From an uncultured Anaerosolibacter sp. (GTDB lineage Bacteria; Bacillota_A; Clostridia; Peptostreptococcales; Thermotaleaceae), in contig CALECF010000202.1 of NCBI GenBank assembly GCA_937948705.1, positions 1 through 12,536 of the forward strand: DNA of 12,536 nucleotides. The letters run 5' to 3'. Shown piece by piece: positions 1 through 5,917 of the stretch. Below the pieces are notes generated by a model. That model was not told the DNA's origin. It did no database searches and was given only the letters and a program-made list of their open reading frames with translations. The number at the start of each line of letters is the position of its first letter. Position 1 is the first letter of the stretch. The translations under genes were made by a program, and so were the position numbers.

Positions 1-221
1 TCTTTCGAGGATTCCTTTGTAACATGCTCTGAAGTATCCGTAACTTCCACGCTGGTACGCTTTGTACCAAACTCAATGGTAATGCGATCTCCAGCTTTTA
101 CCTCTGTTCCTGCCTTTGCCACCTGATCATTGATTCGTATGCGCCCTTGATCACAGGCTTCTTTGGCGATGGTTCTTCTTTTAATCAATCTTGAATTCTT
201 TAAAAATTTATCTAATCTCAC
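1..221 (-). CDS. rqcP: RqcP/YabO-type S4 RNA-binding protein (3' end outside window)
   Basis: The visible 73 residues form an S4 RNA-binding domain. They open MRLDKFLKNSRLIKRRTIAK and continue through a QGRIRINDQ turn and a KAGDRITIEFG strand. This is the YabO/HslR family. In Bacillus subtilis YabO (RqcP) binds stalled 50S subunits and works with RqcH to add alanine tails to trapped nascent chains. Arg2 and Arg16, recalled as functionally important in RqcP, are both present. The start is GTG at 219-221, with GGAGG at 231-235 and a 9-nt spacer. The known protein is about 86-90 residues, so only the C-terminal tail should be missing; the visible end is charged and Thr/Ser rich. It lies downstream of hup, as yabO lies downstream of yabN in Bacillus. 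No promoter is visible in the roughly 30 nt after the hup terminator, so it probably depends on read-through. Family confidence is high; the RQC role is inferred from homology. Confidence 0.9.
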   Translation of the reverse strand, partial: MRLDKFLKNSRLIKRRTIAKEACDQGRIRINDQVAKAGTEVKAGDRITIEFGTKRTSVEVTDTSEHVTKESSK

Positions 222-251
222 TGTGATTATCCTCCATCCATAAAGTGAAAC

Positions 252-272
252 AAAAAAAGCAGCCTAAGCTGC
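252..272 (-). terminator. Rho-independent terminator after hup
   Basis: On the minus strand a GCAGC/GCTGC stem (259-263 with 268-272) with a 4-nt TTAG loop is followed by seven T (252-258). Flanking A/T runs could extend the stem around one bulged G. The GC core is only 5 bp, so termination may be partial. That matters because the next gene starts only about 30 nt further on. Confidence 0.75.
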
Positions 273-280
273 CTTTTCTA

Positions 281-559
281 CTAAGCGTTTACCATATCCT
301 TAAGGGCTTTTCCAGCTTTAAAAACAGGAGCTTTAGAAGCTGGAATTTCAATTACTTGCTCAGGATTTCTTGGGTTTCTTCCTTGTCTTTCTTTTCTTTC
401 TCTTACATCAAAAGTACCAAATCCAACTAATTGAACCTTATCATTTTTTGCAAGAGCCTCTTCTACACTTTTCATGAATGAATTTAATGCAGTTTCTGCA
501 TCCTTCTTCGTAAGACCTGATTTTTCTGCCATGCTCGCAACTAATTCAGCTTTATTCAC
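281..559 (-). CDS. hup: HU-family histone-like DNA-binding protein
   Basis: This 92-residue protein has the full HU architecture. An N-terminal helical dimerisation part (MNKAELVASMAEKSGLTKKD) is followed by the GFGTF strand near residues 46-50, a basic beta-arm with RQGRNPRNPE, and the C-terminal FKAGKALKDMVN helix. The RNP element near the arm tip is where HU intercalates a proline into the minor groove and bends DNA. Homodimers compact the nucleoid and assist replication, repair and recombination. The start is GTG (557-559) with a near-perfect AGGAGGT at 566-572 and a 6-nt spacer, suggesting strong translation as expected for an abundant protein. It sits between mazG and the YabO-type gene, an order I recall as common in Clostridia. 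There is no terminator between mazG and hup, so it may be co-transcribed, but the 68-nt gap holds a palindrome that could mark its own control site. It is full length with no oddity. Confidence 0.97.
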   Translation of the reverse strand: MNKAELVASMAEKSGLTKKDAETALNSFMKSVEEALAKNDKVQLVGFGTFDVRERKERQGRNPRNPEQVIEIPASKAPVFKAGKALKDMVNA

Positions 560-581
560 AAATATACCTCCTCATCTTTTT

Positions 582-593
582 TAATACGTATTA
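582..593. promoter_or_regulatory. 12-bp perfect palindrome upstream of hup
   Basis: TAATACGTATTA is its own reverse complement and lies 10 bp upstream of the hup Shine-Dalgarno sequence. On the minus strand its first half sits in TGCTAATAC, which could be a weak extended -10. A TTGCAA lies 17 nt before TAATAC, a poor but possible -35. The site could be an operator overlapping the hup promoter, or chance in AT-rich DNA. Confidence 0.35.
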
Positions 594-627
594 GCATATT
601 CTACCTTTTGTTGCAAATTCCTTCTTT

Positions 628-2118
628 TTACTTGTATTTTTTATCATTTTTTTTATTTTTATGTATTTTTGCCAAATTCCACAACTGATCCATCTCTTCT
701 AAAGACATATCCTCCAGTTGCTTGTCCATCATTTTTGCATGTTCTTCCATAAATGCAAACCGCTGAATAAACTTTTCATTGGTCTGATTTAACGCCAACT
801 CAGGCTCCACCTTTAAAAAACGGGCCATATTTACGATGGCGAAAAGCAAGTCCCCTAGCTCCTCTGTTATTTCATCTGTTCGATCTGTCTTATATACTTC
901 CAACAGCTCTGCCAATTCTTCTCTTACCTTTTCAAGGGCTCCGTCCACACAATCCCAGTCAAAACCAATCGTAGCGGCTTTCTTTTGAATTTTATAACTT
1001 CTCATAAGTGCAGGCAATGGCTTAGGAATGCGTTGCATAGATTCCGTATGGGTTTTTACATCCTTTTCTTTTCGTTTCATCTCCTCCCATCGTTGTAAAG
1101 CCCCTGCATCCGTAGTCTCCTTGCTTTCTCCAAATACATGAGGATGCCTGTAGATCAGCTTTCTGCTAATACCCGCAATCACATCTTGAATATCGAAATA
1201 TCCTTCTTCTGACGCAATTTGGGCGTGAAATATGATTTGTAACAGCAGATCACCCAATTCTTCTACAAGTAACTCCATATCGTCGCATTCAAGGGCCTCT
1301 AGCACTTCATAAGCTTCTTCTAGTAGATAAGGCCTTAGACTTCCATGGGTTTGCTTTAAATCCCAGGGACAGCCTTCCTTGCTTCTTAGTTTTGCCATTA
1401 TTTCTAAAAGATTATTCATATTATAGTATTTTTCCCATTTCTCGTCAACTTTAGGGAGGTATATACTGGTTAAATAATCCACCCACTCCACACGATCCAA
1501 CTCATATAGTAGAATCCATTCAACCCTTTCAATTCCTGGTATTCCAGCCCCTTTGATAACACAAACAGGATACTGATCTGGATAATGGGTCATTAGGCTT
1601 AATTTTATTTCAGATGCCACTGCTTGATTATAGACTTGTGTCACGATGACATCCATATTTTGATCTGGTCTTTGGCTCTTTAGCTGAAGTCCATCTATGA
1701 TTTGTAGACCTTCATTGGGATCCTTTTTCAACACTTGAAAAATCGCTTCAATAAAACTCATACTTGGTACAAATTCTATACTATAACCATCCCTTTCAGC
1801 TCTTTCCAACAGTCTTTGGACAGTATGCTCTGCCACAAAAGGGCTCCCAGGTACTGCATAAACCACATCTTCCTTTTGTAGACGTTCTATTATATGATCG
1901 GCGATGGCATCATACACCTCATCAAAGCTATCTTTTTGTTCGTAATAATGATCAAGACTTTCCATGGAAATACCTTGATTGGTTAAGTAATCTACCACTG
2001 GATGTTTTTGGGTCCTCAGTAGGATTTTTTTACTTTCTTTCATTTTTTCTATGGCACCAAGGGTTAGAGACGCCTTACTTCCTGGTCCTAGGCCAATGAC
2101 AGTAAGCATATGCCTCAT
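628..2118 (-). CDS. mazG: YabN/MazG: tetrapyrrole-methylase-like domain fused to NTP pyrophosphohydrolase
   Basis: This 496-residue two-domain protein matches Bacillus YabN. Residues 4 to about 220 form a tetrapyrrole (SAM-dependent) methylase-like fold, with the glycine loop VIGLGPG at 7-13 and AVPGSPF at 88-94. Residues about 235-485 are a tandem MazG all-alpha NTP pyrophosphohydrolase. The first repeat has CPWDLKQTH at 250-258, EEAYE at 267-271 and EELGD at 286-290; the second has REELAELLE at 399-407 and EELGD at 419-423. These acidic motifs bind magnesium and hydrolyse NTPs to NMP and pyrophosphate, clearing non-canonical nucleotides. What the methylase-like half does is not known to me. 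The ATG at 2116-2118 is preceded by AGGTGG (2125-2130) with a 6-nt spacer, which favours it over the Met three codons later. It follows spoVB by 43 nt with no terminator, so it is in the same operon. The tail is lysine rich, encoded by long A runs. Confidence 0.95.
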   Translation of the reverse strand: MRHMLTVIGLGPGSKASLTLGAIEKMKESKKILLRTQKHPVVDYLTNQGISMESLDHYYEQKDSFDEVYDAIADHIIERLQKEDVVYAVPGSPFVAEHTVQRLLERAERDGYSIEFVPSMSFIEAIFQVLKKDPNEGLQIIDGLQLKSQRPDQNMDVIVTQVYNQAVASEIKLSLMTHYPDQYPVCVIKGAGIPGIERVEWILLYELDRVEWVDYLTSIYLPKVDEKWEKYYNMNNLLEIMAKLRSKEGCPWDLKQTHGSLRPYLLEEAYEVLEALECDDMELLVEELGDLLLQIIFHAQIASEEGYFDIQDVIAGISRKLIYRHPHVFGESKETTDAGALQRWEEMKRKEKDVKTHTESMQRIPKPLPALMRSYKIQKKAATIGFDWDCVDGALEKVREELAELLEVYKTDRTDEITEELGDLLFAIVNMARFLKVEPELALNQTNEKFIQRFAFMEEHAKMMDKQLEDMSLEEMDQLWNLAKIHKNKKNDKKYK

Positions 2119-2161
2119 ATCTATCCACCTGCTTTCAACATATGTTTGACTTTAAACCATA

Positions 2162-3769
2162 TTATTTCCTTATCAATCCTAAAATACGCAATGCTTTTGC
2201 TATTCTCTTCCCACCCGGCAATATTTCAAAATCTTCTTCCGTAATACCACCTGTTGTGAGCAGCATGAGTCCATAGATTAAGACTCCTACTCCAATGGCT
2301 AACACCGTCGTCAATCGATTACCTAAAATCGGAAGTAATTGATTATACACAACCAATACAGAAACGCCCATGGCAGCCACGGCAATCAAAGGTTTTATGA
2401 CGAATTGAACTACATTAAAAGGTGTATGGGTAATACGCCTTACAGCTAAGAAATTCAACAAGGCGGTCACAGCATAGGTAACAACGGTCCCTATGGCGGC
2501 ACCTTTTACATTTATTGCATAAATTCCAGTGAGGGTATAGGTTAGAATAATCTTGAATATTGATCCAATGGCCAAGTTGATTACAGGTATGCTAGGTCTT
2601 CCTAGGCCCTGGAGGATACCCGTAAAGGTTTGCACCAAAGTAAGGAATACCAGCCCTATGGCAAGGATGGCCAAAGGACCTGACGCATTTACAGCACTTT
2701 CTATCTGCATCGGATAAAGGAGCATCATAATTGGCTTCGATAGGATACCCAACCCCACAGCTGCAGGAAGACCGATTAATAGCGTTGCCCGAGTACCCGT
2801 TTGAATGACATTGTGTATCCCTTTTTCATCCCTTCGCTGGCTGGCATCAGAGATGGCTGGTACCATACTCATGGCTAGGGCCACCGTTAGCACTTGAGGC
2901 AGATTAATCAAAGTGAGCGCCATCCCTGTCAATTGCCCATAGAGGCTGTTTGCCTCTTGATAGGAGAATCCTACATCTTGGAGTCTTCTCATAACAATCG
3001 CTACGTCAATCATGTTCATCACAGGCATGATGGCAGCTCCAATGGTAATAGGAATCGCAATCCGGAGAAGCTTTGAAATGATTGCACTCGACGGCTCCTG
3101 CTGGGGATGAAGACTACTCTGTATCTCCTTCATAATGCCACTTCTTCTTTTAAAATAAATATACACAATAATCAATGTACCTGTAATTGCACCTGCAGCC
3201 GCACCAAAGACAGCTCCTGCTGAGGCAATTTCAGGCCCTCTATCTAGTAAAAATATAGCTAATCCTAATCCCACAATGACCCTCCCAAATTGCTCAATCA
3301 CTTGGGAAATTGCTGTAGGTGTCATATCCTGCATACCTTGAAAATAACCTCTATAAGCCGCCATCACTGGCACAAAAAGCAGTGCCGGTACCACGGCAAG
3401 CATGGAATAATACGCGTTGGGATTCTTTATTAAATCCACAATCGTTCTGGCGCCAAAAAATACAATGGCAGAGGTGATAATTCCCGTAACAAACAATAAC
3501 ACAAAAGACACCTTAAATACCCGATGGGCCCCATAACGATCCCCTATGGCTTTTCGTTCTGCCACTAGCTTTGAAATGGCCGTAGGAATCCCTGCTGTGG
3601 ATATGGTCAGCAAGAGCACATAAATTGGGTAGGATGCTTGATAATATCCTAAGCCTGTATCTCCAATAATATTTCCCAAGGGAATTCTGAAGAATGCTCC
3701 AAGTATTTTTACAATAATTCCTGCTATACCCAGGATGGCTGCCCCTTTTAAGAATGATTTACTGCTCAT
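2162..3769 (-). CDS. spoVB: SpoVB-like polysaccharide/lipid flippase (MOP superfamily)
   Basis: This 535-residue multipass membrane protein carries hydrophobic segments along its whole length, consistent with about 14 transmembrane helices. It starts SSKSFLKGAAILGIAGIIVK and has the family signature around GIPTAISKLVAER at 60-72. It belongs to the MurJ/SpoVB branch of the MOP exporter superfamily, predicted to flip lipid-linked cell-wall precursors across the membrane. SpoVB is needed for spore cortex synthesis in Bacillus. The sequence alone would also allow a YtgP/MurJ-type role in vegetative growth; the position between spoVT and mazG is what argues for SpoVB. The ATG is supported by GGAGG six nt upstream. 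It heads a spoVB-mazG transcript with a good extended -10 promoter about 95 nt upstream of the start. No truncation is seen. Confidence 0.92.
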   Translation of the reverse strand: MSSKSFLKGAAILGIAGIIVKILGAFFRIPLGNIIGDTGLGYYQASYPIYVLLLTISTAGIPTAISKLVAERKAIGDRYGAHRVFKVSFVLLFVTGIITSAIVFFGARTIVDLIKNPNAYYSMLAVVPALLFVPVMAAYRGYFQGMQDMTPTAISQVIEQFGRVIVGLGLAIFLLDRGPEIASAGAVFGAAAGAITGTLIIVYIYFKRRSGIMKEIQSSLHPQQEPSSAIISKLLRIAIPITIGAAIMPVMNMIDVAIVMRRLQDVGFSYQEANSLYGQLTGMALTLINLPQVLTVALAMSMVPAISDASQRRDEKGIHNVIQTGTRATLLIGLPAAVGLGILSKPIMMLLYPMQIESAVNASGPLAILAIGLVFLTLVQTFTGILQGLGRPSIPVINLAIGSIFKIILTYTLTGIYAINVKGAAIGTVVTYAVTALLNFLAVRRITHTPFNVVQFVIKPLIAVAAMGVSVLVVYNQLLPILGNRLTTVLAIGVGVLIYGLMLLTTGGITEEDFEILPGGKRIAKALRILGLIRK

Positions 3770-3809
3770 GATTCTCCTCCAATTCTTCTCTCCCTTTAAT
3801 GAGAATGTT

Positions 3810-3833
3810 TTAAAAATGCCTTGCCTTCATCAT
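3810..3833 (-). other. Possible 7-codon leader ORF before spoVB
   Basis: Inside the predicted spoVB leader, ATG ATG opens a short frame encoding MMKARHF and ending in TAA. A purine-rich AAGGAAGGAA (3841-3850) is positioned as a ribosome binding site. It ends about 40 nt before the spoVB start. It could modulate spoVB translation or be chance; there is no homology evidence for so short a peptide. Confidence 0.25.
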
Positions 3834-3861
3834 GATGCGATTCCTTCCTTAGAACAAATCT

Positions 3862-3891
3862 ATTATACCAAAAATGCTGAGGATTTGTTAT
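3862..3891 (-). promoter_or_regulatory. Extended -10 sigma-A promoter for spoVB-mazG
   Basis: On the minus strand a perfect TATAAT (3862-3867) is preceded by TGG, giving the extended -10 TGnTATAAT. ATAACA, matching 4 of 6 of the -35 consensus, lies 18 nt further upstream (3886-3891). The expected start point is near 3855, leaving a leader of about 85 nt. No sigma-E-like alternative stood out. Confidence 0.6.
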
Positions 3892-3951
3892 AGTTTATTC
3901 TCATATCAAAGCTCTATTCACAATAATCTTTCTACATAAATCCTATGCTAT

Positions 3952-3981
3952 AAAAAAAAGCAGCAGTAAATTCTGCTACTT
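3952..3981 (-). terminator. Rho-independent terminator after spoVT
   Basis: On the minus strand AAGTAGCAG pairs with CTGCTGCTT (one T-G wobble) around a 6-nt loop, running directly into a run of eight T (3952-3959). This is a good terminator 32 nt after the spoVT stop. It separates spoVT from the spoVB-mazG transcript. Confidence 0.88.
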
Positions 3982-4012
3982 TAGCTCATATGTAAGTATG
4001 ATACCTATCTTC

Positions 4013-4564
4013 TTATTGCTCCATTTGCTTACCAAGGAAATTGGCGGCAGTTTCTGCTATTTTTGATTCCAAATCTCCCATAGGTTTGTTGGCGTCCTTT
4101 GATAATAAAATCACTGCTCCGATTGAATCTCCCTGGGTGATGATTGGAACAATCACTTGGGATGTATACCGCTTCTCATCGCCCTCATCCGCTGCCAATG
4201 CGTGGGTTTTTTCCTTTTCATTAATGATAATATTCTTCTTTTCCTCCATAACCTTTTCCAATGTTTTGCTTACCCTTTTTTCTAAATACTCCTTTTTAGA
4301 TCCACCTGCCACAGCAATGATGGTATCTCGATCCGTAATAACGGCAGTGTGACCTAGAGCATCGTAGAGGGACTCAGAATATTCATTTGCAAATTCTGTC
4401 AATTCTCCTATGGGTGAGTATTTTTTTAAAATGACTTCCCCTTCTCTATCAGTAAAAATCTCTAATGGGTCTCCTTCTCTTATTCGAAGCGTTCGCCGTA
4501 TTTCCTTCGGAATCACAACTCTACCTAAATCGTCAATTCGTCTAACTATGCCTGTTGCTTTCAA
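4013..4564 (-). CDS. spoVT: SpoVT, stage V sporulation transcription regulator (AbrB family)
   Basis: This 183-residue protein is close to the usual ~178. Residues 1-53 are an AbrB/SpoVT swapped-hairpin DNA-binding domain, from MKATGIVRRIDDLGRVVIPK through LRIREGDPLEIF to GEVILKKYSPIGE. The rest is a GAF-like domain with QVIVPIITQGDSIGAVILLS near 136-155. SpoVT binds DNA as a tetramer and tunes sigma-G-dependent genes in the forespore, including its own in Bacillus. The start is TTG (4562-4564), chosen because AGGAGGG lies 7 nt upstream and the highly conserved MKATGIVRRIDDLGR begins exactly there; no upstream ATG fits. It is monocistronic: the foldase terminator lies before it and its own terminator follows. 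A candidate forespore promoter is listed separately. Confidence 0.97.
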   Translation of the reverse strand: MKATGIVRRIDDLGRVVIPKEIRRTLRIREGDPLEIFTDREGEVILKKYSPIGELTEFANEYSESLYDALGHTAVITDRDTIIAVAGGSKKEYLEKRVSKTLEKVMEEKKNIIINEKEKTHALAADEGDEKRYTSQVIVPIITQGDSIGAVILLSKDANKPMGDLESKIAETAANFLGKQMEQ

Positions 4565-4611
4565 TTGCGTTCCCTCCTACTATACTTATTATGAATTGGT
4601 CATTGTACACT

Positions 4612-4641
4612 TATTATTTTACTCAGGTGTGTTTTTTATAC
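4612..4641 (-). promoter_or_regulatory. Candidate sigma-G/F-type promoter for spoVT
   Basis: On the minus strand GTATA (4637-4641) fits the sigma-G -35 pattern gHATR. Eighteen nt downstream AATAATA (4612-4618) fits the -10 CATnnTA except for its first base. The start point would be near 4605, giving a leader of about 40 nt. Forespore control of spoVT is known in Bacillus. The region is so AT-rich that chance matches are easy, and a sigma-A reading (TTGATG, 19 nt, TAAAAT) overlaps it. Confidence 0.35.
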
Positions 4642-4679
4642 ATCAATGGTAATTTTTCTAAACCTATGACAATAGTTAG

Positions 4680-4708
4680 GAATATTGATTTTACAACAAT
4701 CAATATTC
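4680..4708. repeat. Perfect 11-bp inverted repeat upstream of spoVT
   Basis: GAATATTGATT (4680-4690) and AATCAATATTC (4698-4708) are exact reverse complements around a 7-nt spacer. The repeat lies about 40 nt upstream of the candidate spoVT -35. Neither strand has a T-run directly after it, so it does not look like a terminator. An operator or DNA-structure element is possible. The rest of 4642-4800 is non-coding and very AT-rich, with two further 12-bp AT-only palindromes at 4711-4722 and 4764-4775. Confidence 0.5.
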
Positions 4709-4800
4709 TATTATAATTATAAAATTCAATCGATTAAATATTTTTAAATTCCTTAGCTGCCTAAAATTATAATTTCGGGAGCATTCGTATTTCATTTTTA

Positions 4801-4839
4801 TAACAAAATAGAGGCACTATAAGTGCCTCTATCTTGTTA
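4801..4839 (-). terminator. Long hairpin terminator after the parvulin gene
   Basis: ATAGAGGCACT (4808-4818) and AGTGCCTCTAT (4822-4832) form a perfect 11-bp stem with a 3-nt loop. After one mismatch, TAACAA/TTGTTA extend it to 4801-4839 and overlap the stop codon at 4837-4839. The downstream tract on the minus strand is TTTTGTTAT, T-rich but interrupted. It should end the mfd-foldase transcript before spoVT. Confidence 0.8.
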
Positions 4840-5838
4840 TTTTATATTTTCTAGATTTTTTTCAATCTTCTTTTCTTTCTTCAACGCCTCAATTTTCTCA
4901 TTGATTCCATCTTCAATCATCTTTCTTTTAATCTCTTCCTTTACAGTATCAAAAGGTTTTTCCTCAACCTTCTTATCCATTACTTTGATGATATGATACC
5001 CAAAACTTGTCTTTACTATTTCACTGGTTTCACCTGGTTGCAACGCGAAGGCTGTTTCTTCAAATTCAGGCACCATGTCTCCCTTTTCAAAGTATCCTAA
5101 ATCTCCACCGGACTTCGCAGCTCCGGGCTCCTGTGAAAATTCCATAGCCAGTTTTGTGAAATCTTCTCCAGCCTTTACCCGCTTTAGCACTTCCTTTGCC
5201 GTTTCTTCTGCCTTTTTCACTTGATCTGCCGGCAGAGGTTTTCTCTCAGCATCTACTGTTGACAATAGGATATGAGACGCTTTTACTTGAACATCCTTAT
5301 AAGCATCAATATTCTTATGATAGTAGTCTTCTAGCTTTTTATCATCTAACCCTAGATCCTGCTCTGCTTCTTCTCTAAACTTCTTAACGTATAGCTCCGT
5401 TTTAATTTGTTCCTTGATGAAATTTTCATCAATCTTGTTCTCTTCAAAGAACTTTTTGATGTCGGCCTGTTGTTCTGTTTTTGCCTTATAGTCTCCATAT
5501 TGCTTTTCAATTTCTGCAGTATCTATTTCTACCTTATTCTTTTCCATATATTGAATGATCACCTCATCACTGATCATTTTGTCCAAAACATTTTCTTGTA
5601 CTGCTTGAAGGAAAGTCTTCCCACCTACATCTATACTCCAAATTTCCGTACCATAAACACCCTCATAGTTCTTCTTAAAAATAATCAGGTTTTTATTATA
5701 CTTCTCTTGACCAATCACTTTCCCATCTACCTTTGCCACTGCTTTTCCATCGCCTCCGGTACCACTTTGACATCCCGATACAACCAGTGCTACAATCATT
5801 AGAAAAATAAGTATGACAACCCTTGCTTTATTTCTCAT
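4837..5838 (-). CDS. prsA: PrsA-like parvulin peptidyl-prolyl isomerase lipoprotein
   Basis: This 333-residue protein has a lipoprotein signal: MRNKARVV, a hydrophobic core, and lipobox VVSGC with Cys23 as the predicted lipidated residue. It should be anchored to the outer face of the membrane. Residues about 30-180 form a SurA/PrsA-type helical chaperone region. Residues about 185-290 are a parvulin (PPIC) domain, with KASHILL at 186-192 (His189), FSQEPGAAKSGGDLGYF at 234-250 and FGYHIIKVM at 279-287 (His282). A lysine-rich tail follows. It should help fold exported proteins by prolyl cis-trans isomerisation. Which clients it serves cannot be told, and prsA is used in the family sense. The ATG has only a weak ribosome site, GAGAGG about 14 nt upstream. 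The gap to mfd is 63 nt with no terminator, so it may be co-transcribed, but a candidate promoter overlaps the mfd end. It is absent from the Bacillus version of this block. Confidence 0.93.
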   Translation of the reverse strand: MRNKARVVILIFLMIVALVVSGCQSGTGGDGKAVAKVDGKVIGQEKYNKNLIIFKKNYEGVYGTEIWSIDVGGKTFLQAVQENVLDKMISDEVIIQYMEKNKVEIDTAEIEKQYGDYKAKTEQQADIKKFFEENKIDENFIKEQIKTELYVKKFREEAEQDLGLDDKKLEDYYHKNIDAYKDVQVKASHILLSTVDAERKPLPADQVKKAEETAKEVLKRVKAGEDFTKLAMEFSQEPGAAKSGGDLGYFEKGDMVPEFEETAFALQPGETSEIVKTSFGYHIIKVMDKKVEEKPFDTVKEEIKRKMIEDGINEKIEALKKEKKIEKNLENIK

Positions 5839-5888
5839 GCAATTTACACATCCTCTCCCATTACTTCCTTTGTTTTTTCCTAACCTTA

Positions 5889-5917
5889 ATTATATATGAA
5901 ATCAATTCTTGTGAAAA
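5889..5917 (-). promoter_or_regulatory. Candidate sigma-A promoter for the parvulin gene
   Basis: A perfect TATAAT (5889-5894, minus strand) lies 17 nt downstream of TTTTCA (5912-5917), 4 of 6 to the -35 consensus. The -35 is inside the last codons of mfd. The start point would fall near 5882, about 44 nt before the ATG. It would uncouple foldase expression from mfd. Confidence 0.45.

Noticed and set aside
1764..2099. A plus-strand frame of 111 codons opposite the mazG 5' half.
   Set aside because: It overlaps the methylase-like domain antisense and shows no recognisable motif or ribosome site.
4041..4352. A plus-strand frame of 103 codons opposite spoVT.
   Set aside because: It is a shadow of the well-conserved SpoVT C-terminal domain with no domain signature of its own.
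5407..5802. A 131-codon plus-strand frame opposite the parvulin gene.
   Set aside because: It is antisense to a clear lipoprotein gene, its composition (Phe, Leu, Ile, Tyr) mirrors Lys/Glu codons on the other strand, and it has no ribosome site.
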